From Paenibacillus sp. HWE-109 (GTDB taxonomy: Bacteria; Bacillota; Bacilli; Paenibacillales; NBRC-103111): 64,000 nt of DNA. The notes under the pieces were generated by a model. The model was not told the origin of the DNA, did not search any database, and saw only the letters and a list, made by a program, of their open reading frames with translations. Positions 51,966-60,844 of this stretch are shown here, piece after piece. Numbering within the stretch: the stretch's first letter is position 1; every line of letters begins with the position of its first letter. Both the position numbers and the translations under genes were made by a program. Where the stretch lies: contig NZ_CP091881.1 in assembly GCF_022163125.1 (NCBI RefSeq), positions 4,278,001 through 4,342,000 of the forward strand. Direction: 5' to 3'.

Positions 51966-53063
51966 CTATTTCACACGATACTTCTCAAAATATTGCGGAA
52001 TGACCTCTGTGGAAGCACCCGGCATTTGCGGCAGGATGTAGTGCCCGTCACGAACCGTCGCTGGTTCCACGAATATTTCACGAATCCATGGAATGTATTC
52101 CAGCATGATCGCATTCGACGTTGAAGCAACCAGATGCTGATGGATTTGTCCCATATCGCCTACATGCGGAACAATAGGCAAATCGTAGGAAGCAGCAAGT
52201 CCCGCTACTTGCAGCCATTCGCTGATACCGCCGACGCGCGTGCAGTCTACTTGCACGTATTCTACAGCACCAGCGTGGATGTAATCACGAAAAGCATACT
52301 TGTTATACACATGTTCGCCGAGCGCAATTGGCACATTTAAGGCATCGGCGAGCTTTTTATGACCCATGATATCATCCGGATTCAGTGGCTCTTCCAGCCA
52401 GAATAGGTCGAACTCCTCCAGTTTTTTGCCCCATGTCATGGCCGTATTGATATTCCATTGCTGGTTGACATCGATCATCAGAATAATATCTTTCCCGATG
52501 ACGTCTCTAACCGCTTTAACGCGTTCATAATCTTCCCGGTGATTTGGCTTCCCGACCTTCATTTTGACCCCAGTAAAGCCCTCTTCAACATAAGAACTGA
52601 TGTCTTGCAGCAATCGTTCCTGCGACCAATTCAACCAACCGCCATTCGTATTATAGGCTTTGATTTGTTTGTCTTTATGTCCGCCAAGATATTGCCAAAG
52701 CGGCTTGCCCGATGCTTTCGACATAATATCCCACAGGGCAATATCTACCGCAGCAAGCGCCATGTGCGTAATACCAGCCCGGCCAATCCAGTGCATTTTG
52801 CCAAAACGAAGCTCATCCCAGATGCCTTTCACCATGAAAGGATCTTTCCCCAGCAAAACTGGAGCATAATAATGGTCAATGGTGTCGGCAATCATCTGAT
52901 CCCCATTCGCGCAAGTCCCCGTGTAACCGTAGCCCACAATGCCTTCATCCGTATAAATACGGACACCAGGCAATCCCCAGTGTGTCGGCGAATTAATGGC
53001 ATCAGTAATCGGTGGATTCAAGGGAACATGCAGAATAAAGCTTTCTACTTTAACAATTTTCAT
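51966..53063 (-). CDS. enolase superfamily, mandelate racemase/muconate lactonizing enzyme-type sugar acid dehydratase (365 aa)
   Basis: Metal-dependent enzyme abstracting a proton next to a carboxylate. KxK of strand 2 is GVKMKVG. Metal ligands appear as LMIDVNQQW (Asp), WLEEPLN (Glu) and ALGEHVYN (Glu), and the His of strand 7 lies in PIVPHVGDMGQIHQHL. These match the mandelate racemase subgroup used by acid sugar dehydratases. ATG 53063 has AAGGAG 8 nt upstream. It is the second gene after an SGNH hydrolase (48 bp), under a GntR-type operator candidate. Confidence 0.92.
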   Translation of the reverse strand: MKIVKVESFILHVPLNPPITDAINSPTHWGLPGVRIYTDEGIVGYGYTGTCANGDQMIADTIDHYYAPVLLGKDPFMVKGIWDELRFGKMHWIGRAGITHMALAAVDIALWDIMSKASGKPLWQYLGGHKDKQIKAYNTNGGWLNWSQERLLQDISSYVEEGFTGVKMKVGKPNHREDYERVKAVRDVIGKDIILMIDVNQQWNINTAMTWGKKLEEFDLFWLEEPLNPDDIMGHKKLADALNVPIALGEHVYNKYAFRDYIHAGAVEYVQVDCTRVGGISEWLQVAGLAASYDLPIVPHVGDMGQIHQHLVASTSNAIMLEYIPWIREIFVEPATVRDGHYILPQMPGASTEVIPQYFEKYRVK

Positions 53064-53111
53064 TCTAATTTCTCCTTCAATTTTGAATTTAGGCTCGTGA
53101 ACTATCTCCAA

Positions 53112-53840
53112 TTAGGTTAAAGGCGCCGAACCCGGCTGCTTCACGAACTCAGGGACCTCTTCATTTGACAGATAAAATAGGTGAGCTAATAACGTTGTGG
53201 CGATGACCCAATGGCCATCGGAGTTCGGATGTATCCCATCACCTGAACGATAGTCAGCACATTTCTCACGTTCTGCTTGACGATGATGAAGCAATGGATC
53301 ATAAATATTCACAACCTGCTCAACCACCGATCCCAGACTAAGGATCCAGTCCGCGTAGATTCGCAGCACGTCGTTATAGTGTTGATAGGGAGTTTTATAG
53401 CTGTAGGCCAGCTCACCTTCTGGCAAAAGAGTGCCTGCCTCTATACACATCGGATCAAAAGGCGGCGGCGTCATGACGATGGCTTTGGCGCCACATTGAT
53501 GAATGAGCCGAATCGCCTTCAGCATACCCTCCTGATAGGCTTCAAATCTCTCTGCTGAAAAGGGAGCATATATGGCATCATTCATCCCATAGCCGATAAT
53601 GACCCAATCCGGTAAGGTTTCTTGAAGTACGCTTGCTAGTCGATCATGGACACATGGGCGTGGAAACGGATGATCATCCTCCGATAAGCCGGATGCCGTT
53701 TCACTGCTAAGACCCTGATTGAAGAAGGTGTACGTATTTTCTCGTCTAAATTGCTGACAATAGGCATCCATATACGCAATAAATGTGCCGTCCTGGGTAA
53801 TACTGTCGCCTAGAAAAATGATTCTAATTGGTTCACTCAT
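53112..53840 (-). CDS. SGNH/GDSL hydrolase (242 aa)
   Basis: Serine esterase. Block I is IIFLGDSITQDG (Ser), block III IIGYGMNDAIY (Asn), block V SGDGIHPNSDGH (Asp/His). The protein has no signal peptide. It precedes the enolase-superfamily gene by 48 bp and is probably its operon partner, acting on an esterified sugar acid. The shared operator sequence at 53878-53893 lies about 40 bp before the start. Confidence 0.92.
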   Translation of the reverse strand: MSEPIRIIFLGDSITQDGTFIAYMDAYCQQFRRENTYTFFNQGLSSETASGLSEDDHPFPRPCVHDRLASVLQETLPDWVIIGYGMNDAIYAPFSAERFEAYQEGMLKAIRLIHQCGAKAIVMTPPPFDPMCIEAGTLLPEGELAYSYKTPYQHYNDVLRIYADWILSLGSVVEQVVNIYDPLLHHRQAEREKCADYRSGDGIHPNSDGHWVIATTLLAHLFYLSNEEVPEFVKQPGSAPLT

Positions 53841-53877
53841 CGAACATTCCCTTTCTCATTCGTATTATGATATTTCG

Positions 53878-53893
53878 TATATCATGTATGATT
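53878..53893. promoter_or_regulatory. GntR-type operator candidate before the SGNH/enolase unit
   Basis: Contains ATCAT-GT-ATGAT, a near palindrome with the same 16 bp, TATATCATGTATGATT, as found upstream of the GntR gene (55506-55521). Exact end positions may be off by one. Confidence 0.7.
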
Positions 53894-53962
53894 AATTGCA
53901 ATAAATAAGGATGAAGGTGACTTCAGCCTCGAATCTCTATTTACCTGCAATTGAACCCACTT

Positions 53963-54733
53963 TCAGTAACCCAAAGATGCCCCGCCATCCACGGTCAAAG
54001 CAATACCCGTCACAAATGTAGACTGATTGCTCGCTAAATACAGCACCGCCTGTGCGATCTCTTCCGTTGTCGCGCATCGGCCTAACGGATGCATCTCCGC
54101 CAACGCTTGAACGGTCGCTGCCGGATCAGGCTGTTGGTCGATCCACTGCTCCAATAGCGGCGTCATGACACCGGCTGGGCAAATGCAATTCACGCGAACG
54201 CCGTCCTTGGCATAATCGAGCGCCAAGGATTTGGTCATCGCGATGATCGCGCCTTTGCTCGCAGCGTAAACGGGGTTCTGCAGCTGGCCGACTAAGCCGT
54301 TCAATGAGGCCATGTTCACGATATGTCCTTGCTTCTTGCGTATCTCTGGAATGCAATGCTTAATCATCAAGAACACGCTTTTTAGATTAATATCTATCGT
54401 ACGCGTCCATTCATCCTCAGTGACTTCTTCTAGTGGTTTGGGCAGCACAACAGCCGCATTATTGAACAATATATCGATACCTCCCCAAGCAAAAAGCGTC
54501 TGCTCGACTAGTCTCTTCACTTGCTCCTCGGATGAAACGTCGGTTTTCACTGCAAGGGCACGCCGAGCGCCAGAAACTGCAGCATTCATTTCAGCCGCAA
54601 CCCGTTCAGCTTCCTCACCGTTCCAATCTGCAATAACGACTTGAGCTCCTTCACTCACGAATCGTTTGGCTGCGGCTTCCCCAATCCCTGATCCAGCACC
54701 TGTGATGATCGCAACTTTTCCTTTTAAAAGCAT
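53963..54733 (-). CDS. short-chain dehydrogenase/reductase (SDR, 256 aa)
   Basis: Classical NAD(P)-dependent SDR. Cofactor motif AIITGAGSGIGEAAA, structural NNAA (ILFNNAAV), catalytic Ser in HIVNMASLNG, and YAASKGA with the active Tyr and Lys. The C-terminal segment PLGRCATTEEIAQAVLYLASNQSTFVTGIALTVDGGASLGY is standard. ATG 54733 has GGAGGTG 10 nt upstream; a TTG 3 codons earlier is too close to the site. It likely oxidises a sugar or sugar acid within the GntR cluster. Confidence 0.94.
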   Translation of the reverse strand: MLLKGKVAIITGAGSGIGEAAAKRFVSEGAQVVIADWNGEEAERVAAEMNAAVSGARRALAVKTDVSSEEQVKRLVEQTLFAWGGIDILFNNAAVVLPKPLEEVTEDEWTRTIDINLKSVFLMIKHCIPEIRKKQGHIVNMASLNGLVGQLQNPVYAASKGAIIAMTKSLALDYAKDGVRVNCICPAGVMTPLLEQWIDQQPDPAATVQALAEMHPLGRCATTEEIAQAVLYLASNQSTFVTGIALTVDGGASLGY

Positions 54734-54799
54734 GATACCCAAGCACCTCCTCCTACAACCTGTGATAGGTATGTACCACTTGTCTTATCTGGCAATTCT

Positions 54800-55477
54800 C
54801 TATTCAACACCGGTTCTCATGAACAACTCGTTTGTCCTCTTCTGAGAATTTCTTAAATGAATGGACATCGCTTCAGCGGCGCCTTGGGAATCTCGTTCCC
54901 TTAATTTCTGTAAAATAGCCTGATGCTCCTCCCACTCCACCTTCGTCGTGTCAACATCAAGTGTTAATTGAATAAAGCTAAGATAACGCTGAACCTGTTC
55001 CATATAACCTCTAACCAAATTTGCAAGATTGGCATTGTCACAATAGGCAAGAATGGTCCCATGAATCGATGTATTCATTTGATCGACAACCTCTAAACCG
55101 TTCTCTGCAGAAGGCGGATTGTCATGAAGCGATTCCATCGTATCCTGCAATCTTTCCAGAATGTCCACAGGCAATCTCAAAGCTGCTTTCTCCACAGCTA
55201 AGGGCTCCAGCTGTAGTCTAATTTCATATAACTCGTTTAAATCTTTGAGGCTCATCATCGTCACGAACATACCTTTGAACGGTATGACATGGATAAAACC
55301 TTCCGATTGCAGTCTCGAAAGCGCTTCCCGGATCGGAATATTGCTGACTTCCAATTGGCGCGCTAACTGATCAATATTAATTTTTTCGCCTGATTTTAAT
55401 TTATGTGAGAGAATATCCTCTTTCACGATGCGATAAATCTCTTCGGTTAAATTGACACGACTAATTTTACTGCTCAT
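54800..55477 (-). CDS. GntR family regulator, FCD subfamily, cluster regulator (225 aa)
   Basis: The winged HTH reads KEDILSHKLKSGEKINIDQLARQLEVSNIPIREALSRLQSEGFIHV. The FCD ligand domain includes LNELYEIRLQLEPLAVEKAALRL and the metal His segment VDQMNTSIHGTILAYCDNANL. FCD proteins often bind hexuronates or related acids, which suits the enolase-superfamily and SDR neighbours. The start is ATG 55477, with GTG 55486 as the alternative. The operator candidate lies about 30-45 bp upstream, so autoregulation is likely. Confidence 0.92.
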   Translation of the reverse strand: MSSKISRVNLTEEIYRIVKEDILSHKLKSGEKINIDQLARQLEVSNIPIREALSRLQSEGFIHVIPFKGMFVTMMSLKDLNELYEIRLQLEPLAVEKAALRLPVDILERLQDTMESLHDNPPSAENGLEVVDQMNTSIHGTILAYCDNANLANLVRGYMEQVQRYLSFIQLTLDVDTTKVEWEEHQAILQKLRERDSQGAAEAMSIHLRNSQKRTNELFMRTGVE

Positions 55478-55505
55478 ATGACCCACACCCTATGTTTTCT
55501 TTTAA

Positions 55506-55521
55506 TATATCATGTATGATT
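55506..55521. promoter_or_regulatory. GntR-type operator candidate before the gntR gene itself
   Basis: TATATCATGTATGATT, identical over 16 bp to the element at 53878-53893. Confidence 0.72.
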
Positions 55522-55543
55522 GTGAGGGATCAAGCTTTTTAAA

Positions 55544-55579
55544 CAAGCAAAGCCCTTCTTATTTGGCAAGAAGGGCTCC
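55544..55579 (-). terminator. Rho-independent terminator of the alpha-galactosidase gene
   Basis: GAGCCCTTCTT-GCCAAAT-AAGAAGGGCTTTG followed by T-rich sequence on the minus strand. Confidence 0.85.
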
Positions 55580-55588
55580 GATTCATCC

Positions 55589-58039
55589 TTATGGTGTAAT
55601 CATCAGTGCATCGGAAAGCATGTACGTGCCTGTTTTCTTCACGGCTTTGAACGTATGAGTGCCACTTGCCAGTCCTGCAATACTGTACAGCGATTGCTGC
55701 GCAAGTCGGGTCGCATTGTAGGTGTTTACGGTTTGTTTGAACACATTATCGATATAAATGTCGACATTCCCTTGCCCGGCATCCTTTTCCGTAATCCATT
55801 CGATCCCTGTTCCCGTAAAGGAAAACTGCAAGTAATCATTGTTCGTTTGGGTGAAATGAACATCATTGTTGTAATCGCCAAAGCCACGATTGCCGTTCAG
55901 CGACCAACTGCCTGAGTAAGTAAAGGCAGGGTCTGTATTATTGTACGTAATTTTGCTTTCTTTCACATTGAATTTATCAAGCAGCATGTAAGTTCCTGAC
56001 TTTTTCACAGCCTTAATCGTATGCGAACCACTAGCTAGCCCGGATATGCTGTACAGCGTTTGCTGCACAAGACGGCTCGGATTGTACGCATTAACGGTTT
56101 GTTTGAACACATTGTCTACATATATATCCATATTGCCTGAGGTCGAATCCTTTTCAGCGATTAGCTCAATTCCCGTGCCCGCAAACGTATACTGAACATA
56201 ATCGTTATTCGTTTGCGTGAAATGCACATCATCCTGATAATCGCCTAATCCCCTTGCACTGCTGAGGGACCAAGCGCCGGAGTAAGTTATCGACGAATTC
56301 GTATCATTCACTTGTGCTGGAGCTGGCACAGCAAAAACCAGCTTATCAACAAGCATATAAGTCCCCGTTTTCTTAACGCCTTTAATCGTATGAACACCAT
56401 TCGGGAGACCGGTAATACTATACACTTTTTGCCCAACTAAGCGGGTTGCATTGTACGTATTCACTGTCTGCTTGAACACATTATCCACGTAGATATCGAT
56501 ATTTCCTTGTGAGGCATCTTTTTCTGTGATGAAATCGATCCCCGTTCCTGTAAACGTATACTCAAAATAGTCATTGTTCGTCTGGGTATAATGAACATCA
56601 TCCTGATAATCGCCGAGCCCCCTGTTGTAGCTTCGCGTCCAAGAACCATTGTATTGAATGCCTGTATCATCATCATTGGCAGTAACGGATCCACCTAGCA
56701 CAGTTACTTTCAGCAGTCGAGAGGCATGAGAAGCCAAATTCACAGAACTGTAGCTGCTGTTAAAAGTACCCAGATCACTGTGGCTCCAAAGATCCCGCAC
56801 ACTTGCTGGGCCATTCAGACCGAGATCACTCCAATTCACAGTTACGGTAGCATTCGCGCTTCCCAGATTATATAACCCAACCGTATAGGTCCCATCCCCG
56901 TTATTCGCGTACCAAACCTGTTGGTTGGAAGCCATGGAGACGGGGTGCGCCGGGTGCCCGGCCTGATTGACGGCAATCACTTCATCATTCGTTAGGAGTT
57001 GAATGCCATAGCTGTCCAAGTTCGTCAGATCATTCCCGGTATACAACTGGGCGGCTGACATGGCCCAAAGCGACATCGCCGTTTGCCGCTCATCCGGTGT
57101 GATGCCGTCCATCGCGCCGTTCCCGATGTCGAGGGAGTCAAAATCGTTCCAGCCCCCCGGGCCCGCTTCCCGCCACCACTGATTGGCATCCGGGAACAGC
57201 CTCGCGATATTCGGCCACGCCGTTAGCGCGGTGGTTCCACAATAGCATTCGACATCCCAATCAACACGCCAACCGTTGGCATATTGCTTCCACGTACTTG
57301 CATAATTATGATCCAGCGCCCAGGAGAGTTCGAACCAAATTTGATGCGGAGCCAAGGCTTGGGCCCATGCTTTCACATCGTCACGCGCGTCAATGGTTGT
57401 ATCATTATGACCGGAACCGGGCGTTACACTATCGAATTTGACGAAATCAACGCCCCAGGAGGCGATTAGATCCGCGATGGAAGTGATGTAGCTTTGAGCG
57501 CACGGATTAGCAAAATTGATTTTGTAACCAATGTTCCAGTAATCCGCTGTCGTTAAGGGCTGCACGACGATATCCTGCGCATGGCAGGATGTGCCATAGA
57601 TCGGCAGATTGGCATTGTACACCGCAGGTGACATCCCCGGGATAAAATATAAGCCAAACTTTTGCCCATTATTGTGTACATGGGTAATGACATCACTCAG
57701 ACCATTCGGATATAGCGTCGTGCTTGGAACTGGTCGTCCGTAAGCATCTGAGCCTCCGCTCCATCCTGCATCTACATTAATATAGTTGTAGCCGTGAGAC
57801 TGCAGCGTTGTATGCATCGCATCAGATTGCGCTTTGATCTGAGCAGCAGTAATCCAATTCGCACTATTGGTATAGCTTTGCATGCTGTAACTGCTCCAGC
57901 CCATCAACGGTTTTTGCGCCAAACCGTTATTCGCTGCTTGCGCAACTTGCGTATTCACCGGTGAAAACGCAACCAACAATAAACTCAGGAAAATCGCTAA
58001 AGTAAGAAGAAATTGCGCTTTTTTCATTTTTTTACCCAC
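55589..58039 (-). CDS. secreted GH27 alpha-galactosidase with three C-terminal tandem domains (816 aa)
   Basis: A Sec signal peptide (KKMKKAQFLLTLAIFLSLLLVAFSPVNTQVAQAA) is followed by the GH27 barrel. KPLMGWSSYSMQ starts the barrel, FVKFDSVTPG holds the nucleophile Asp, and GGWNDFDSLDIGN the acid/base Asp. A Greek-key domain (VTVNWSDLGLNGPASVRDLWS) follows. The C-terminal part is three repeats of about 120 aa (GDYQDDVHFTQTNNDY...DIYVDNVFKQTVN...KKTGTYML), probably carbohydrate-binding or wall-targeting. GTG start with AAAGGGG 9 nt away; ATG 58027 or 58048 are alternatives. Follows the ABC binding protein and is partly insulated by a terminator hairpin. Confidence 0.93.
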   Translation of the reverse strand: MGKKMKKAQFLLTLAIFLSLLLVAFSPVNTQVAQAANNGLAQKPLMGWSSYSMQSYTNSANWITAAQIKAQSDAMHTTLQSHGYNYINVDAGWSGGSDAYGRPVPSTTLYPNGLSDVITHVHNNGQKFGLYFIPGMSPAVYNANLPIYGTSCHAQDIVVQPLTTADYWNIGYKINFANPCAQSYITSIADLIASWGVDFVKFDSVTPGSGHNDTTIDARDDVKAWAQALAPHQIWFELSWALDHNYASTWKQYANGWRVDWDVECYCGTTALTAWPNIARLFPDANQWWREAGPGGWNDFDSLDIGNGAMDGITPDERQTAMSLWAMSAAQLYTGNDLTNLDSYGIQLLTNDEVIAVNQAGHPAHPVSMASNQQVWYANNGDGTYTVGLYNLGSANATVTVNWSDLGLNGPASVRDLWSHSDLGTFNSSYSSVNLASHASRLLKVTVLGGSVTANDDDTGIQYNGSWTRSYNRGLGDYQDDVHYTQTNNDYFEYTFTGTGIDFITEKDASQGNIDIYVDNVFKQTVNTYNATRLVGQKVYSITGLPNGVHTIKGVKKTGTYMLVDKLVFAVPAPAQVNDTNSSITYSGAWSLSSARGLGDYQDDVHFTQTNNDYVQYTFAGTGIELIAEKDSTSGNMDIYVDNVFKQTVNAYNPSRLVQQTLYSISGLASGSHTIKAVKKSGTYMLLDKFNVKESKITYNNTDPAFTYSGSWSLNGNRGFGDYNNDVHFTQTNNDYLQFSFTGTGIEWITEKDAGQGNVDIYIDNVFKQTVNTYNATRLAQQSLYSIAGLASGTHTFKAVKKTGTYMLSDALMITP

Positions 58040-58071
58040 ATCATACATCCCCTTTGCGGTTGGATTGGCAT

Positions 58072-58115
58072 AAAAAAGCCAGGTGCTTAATAACGCGATC
58101 AAACACCTGACCTGA
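58072..58115 (-). terminator. Hairpin between the binding protein and alpha-galactosidase genes
   Basis: CAGGTG...CACCTG-type stem followed by GCTTTTTT on the minus strand. It should reduce read-through from the importer genes and let the GH27 gene have lower or independent expression. Confidence 0.78.
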
Positions 58116-58129
58116 CTACTGTTTAGCGC

Positions 58130-59806
58130 TTATTTTTTAATGGCTGCTGCATCATACGCCTTTTGTAAGATTTCGAGGTATCGGCCGATCTTCAAGTTAT
58201 CCAGACCTTTGACATAGGCATCCCAGTCCTTCGTCAAATCTTTATTGCCTGTAATAAATTGAAGCGCACTTTGCTCGATGTAGTTTTTAATGTTCGTTTG
58301 CAGAATAGTGGCTTCATCCGTTAAAGCAGGATCGATCCAAACTGCCCACAACGGGAACAATTCTTTAGGCTCGTGTCCTTGGTACAGAAGGGTTGCATCA
58401 TACAATCTGCGCTCATAGTTTGCAGAGTCATAAATGTCCGTTCCTTGTACAAAGCTATCCCGGTAAGCTGCTGGTTGGTAGAAGTGACCCATGCCGCTCC
58501 AGCCGGCGTTGCGCGGAGGCTGACCATCCACGGCAGGAATCGTTGCGATTTGGGGTGTTACTCCTTTGCCTAGCGCAACCTCGCCTTCCTTTGGTTTTCT
58601 CCAATCGATGCCTTCCATGCCGGAAGCTGCATTCGTTTGACCTTCCATCGTGAACATATAGTCAACCATTTTGATCAATGTGATTTGTGCTTCTTTGCTT
58701 GCTTTATTCGTAATGACGAACTTGGCGCCTGGCGTCAAGCCGCCTCCATCGTGCGTTGCAAATGAACCGTGTGGTCCAGTTAGTGGCGGTACGGCATTAT
58801 AATCTGCGGAGTTTTTGTTGCCTTTATCGATATTGACGAAAATGGCAGGGTGCATGCCCGCTCCAGCTCCTAGAATCTGGCCGCTGGCGTTCTCGCCAAT
58901 TTTTTTGTAAGCTTCCGCATTTTGTGTGAACGCACCTGGATCAATCAGCCCCTCTTCATAGAGAGATTTGATGTAGGTGAGTCCTTCTTTCCATTCAGGC
59001 TTATTGGCAGCTGTATCCACTTTGCCGTTCTTTAAGTTCAAATAATTACGGTCATCATTATAAATAAACCCATTCATCAGGAACGGTATGACACGTACTC
59101 CGAAATCTTCAATCGACCCGCTCAGCGGTACTTCATCCGCTTTGCCGTTTCCGTTAGGATCGTTTTTCTTGAAAGCTTGCAGCACTTTTTTGAAATCTTC
59201 CGTTGTTTTTGGCATTTCGAGATTCAATTTCTTCAGCCAACTTGTATTGATCCACATCTTGTTCGGATAGGAACAGTGGAAACATTCCGTATAGGAACCT
59301 AACCCATAAATTTTGCCGTCCGGCGCTGTAATGAAGCTTTTGAATGTTGGCTCTTTGGCCATCGCTGCTTTGATATTAGGTGCATACTGATCGATCAAAT
59401 CATTGAGCGGCAGGATAACACCTTGCTTGCCAAATTTCAGCAAATCGGCTTGCGAGAACTGATCGATATACGAAGTCAGGATGTAGGAATCCGGATAATC
59501 CCCGCTTGCCAGTGAGATTTGACGTTTTTCTTTGGCGCCATCGTAGGGGATGACATCGAATTTGAATTTCGCGTTGAATTTATCTTGCAAATGTTTTGTG
59601 AACAGATTCGTATTCAAATCGATCGTGTTATCCTGTTGAGCAAAAACACTGATTTCCACGGGTTTGCCTGATTGCGCCGCACCTGGTGATGCTGTCTCTG
59701 ATGTAGGCTTCGTAGTGGCCGAATTTGTATCGGTATTGGAACATGCAGCTACAAGCAAGCTGGCCATTAGTATGCTGGACAAAGCTATGACTGATCTTTT
59801 TTTCAT
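58130..59806 (-). CDS. extracellular sugar-binding lipoprotein of an ABC importer (LplA-type, 558 aa)
   Basis: A lipoprotein signal with lipobox LVAACSN (Cys22) is followed by a Ser/Thr linker. The body is a type 1 solute-binding fold (VFAQQDNTIDLNTNLFTKHLQDKFNAKFKFDVIPYDGAKEKRQISLASGDYPD). The length and DPNGNGKADEVPLSG segment match the LplA/large-oligosaccharide group. It lies 126 bp after the LplC-type permease. No ATPase is present; such systems share MsmX-like ATPases encoded elsewhere. Confidence 0.93.
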   Translation of the reverse strand: MKKRSVIALSSILMASLLVAACSNTDTNSATTKPTSETASPGAAQSGKPVEISVFAQQDNTIDLNTNLFTKHLQDKFNAKFKFDVIPYDGAKEKRQISLASGDYPDSYILTSYIDQFSQADLLKFGKQGVILPLNDLIDQYAPNIKAAMAKEPTFKSFITAPDGKIYGLGSYTECFHCSYPNKMWINTSWLKKLNLEMPKTTEDFKKVLQAFKKNDPNGNGKADEVPLSGSIEDFGVRVIPFLMNGFIYNDDRNYLNLKNGKVDTAANKPEWKEGLTYIKSLYEEGLIDPGAFTQNAEAYKKIGENASGQILGAGAGMHPAIFVNIDKGNKNSADYNAVPPLTGPHGSFATHDGGGLTPGAKFVITNKASKEAQITLIKMVDYMFTMEGQTNAASGMEGIDWRKPKEGEVALGKGVTPQIATIPAVDGQPPRNAGWSGMGHFYQPAAYRDSFVQGTDIYDSANYERRLYDATLLYQGHEPKELFPLWAVWIDPALTDEATILQTNIKNYIEQSALQFITGNKDLTKDWDAYVKGLDNLKIGRYLEILQKAYDAAAIKK

Positions 59807-59932
59807 GTGGATCCGCTCCCTTTTTATTATGGCTAATCGATCTATAGGTAAACACGAGGGCAGGCATTATCGTATAGTGATCACCCCTTTCAATTCTTCA
59901 AAGATGCAGCCGTTCCTTCTTTACCGAGCCGG

Positions 59933-60829
59933 TTACCCTTTCACAGATCCTACCAGCATCCCTTGCACGAAAAACCGCTGCACAAATGGATAAATAATCA
60001 GGACAGGCAAGGTAGCAACGACAATCAGCGAATATTTCAAAAGCTCGGCTAACTGCTGTCTTTCCACCAACTTGATTGCATCTGTGGCGTTCGAGCTGTT
60101 ATTCAATATAATGATGCTTCGCAAAATCAACTGCAGCGGGAATAAATTAGCTGTTTTCAAATAGATCAGCGCATCAAAATAAGCATTCCATTGACCAACT
60201 GCATACATCAAGACAAGCACAGCAATGATCGGTTTGGACAAAGGAACGACCACACTTCTCATGAACCGGATGTCGCTGCAGCCGTCAATCTCACTGGCAT
60301 CAATCAATTCAGCTGGAATCGAAGCTTGGAAGAACGTTCTTGTAATGATGACCTGCCATACCCAGATCGCATTCGGAATCAACAGCGCCCAGCGCGTATC
60401 GATAAGTCCCATTTGTTTCACGACCAAATACGTTGGAATCAAACCACCGCTAAACAGCATCGTGAACGTGATCAGCATCATGAGAATGTTCCGGCCAAAA
60501 AAGGTGTGTCGCGACAACGGATACGCAATCATAATGGTAAGGCTTACACTAACAATCGTCCCGATTGCTGTATAGAAAAGCGAATTCGCATAGCCGGTGA
60601 CAACCTTCGGATTATCCATCAGGCTTGCATACCCTTTTAACGAAAAATCCACGGGATAAAGCCACACACGACCGGAAGTTACGGCGGATGGACTGCTGAA
60701 GGAACTGCTTAAAATATAAATCAGCGGATACAAAACGACGATCAATAAGAGGCCCAACATCACATAAATGCCAATTAGAAATAGTCTGTCTCCGACTGAA
60801 TCTTTAATCGCTGATTTCGTCGTACTCAT
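59933..60829 (-). CDS. carbohydrate ABC permease, LplC/YtcP type (298 aa)
   Basis: Inner-membrane permease with six helices. The EAA loop reads ELIDASEIDGCSDIRFMRSVVVPLSKPIIAVLVL, which contacts the ATPase. The N-terminal YPLIYILSSSFSSPSAVTSGRVWLYPVDFSLKGY and the C-terminal VATLPVLIIYPFVQRFFVQGMLVGSVKG are typical. It pairs with the LplB-type permease 15 bp upstream. Confidence 0.95.
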   Translation of the reverse strand: MSTTKSAIKDSVGDRLFLIGIYVMLGLLLIVVLYPLIYILSSSFSSPSAVTSGRVWLYPVDFSLKGYASLMDNPKVVTGYANSLFYTAIGTIVSVSLTIMIAYPLSRHTFFGRNILMMLITFTMLFSGGLIPTYLVVKQMGLIDTRWALLIPNAIWVWQVIITRTFFQASIPAELIDASEIDGCSDIRFMRSVVVPLSKPIIAVLVLMYAVGQWNAYFDALIYLKTANLFPLQLILRSIIILNNSSNATDAIKLVERQQLAELLKYSLIVVATLPVLIIYPFVQRFFVQGMLVGSVKG

Positions 60830-60844
60830 GTGTTTCAGCCCCTT

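Noticed and set aside
52458..53120. 220-codon open frame on the plus strand
   Set aside because: It is antisense to the enolase-superfamily gene, a codon-usage shadow.
54743..54800. GGTATGTACC palindrome as a third operator of the GntR regulator
   Set aside because: It shares only a loose pattern with the 16-bp element and is shorter; too weak to list.
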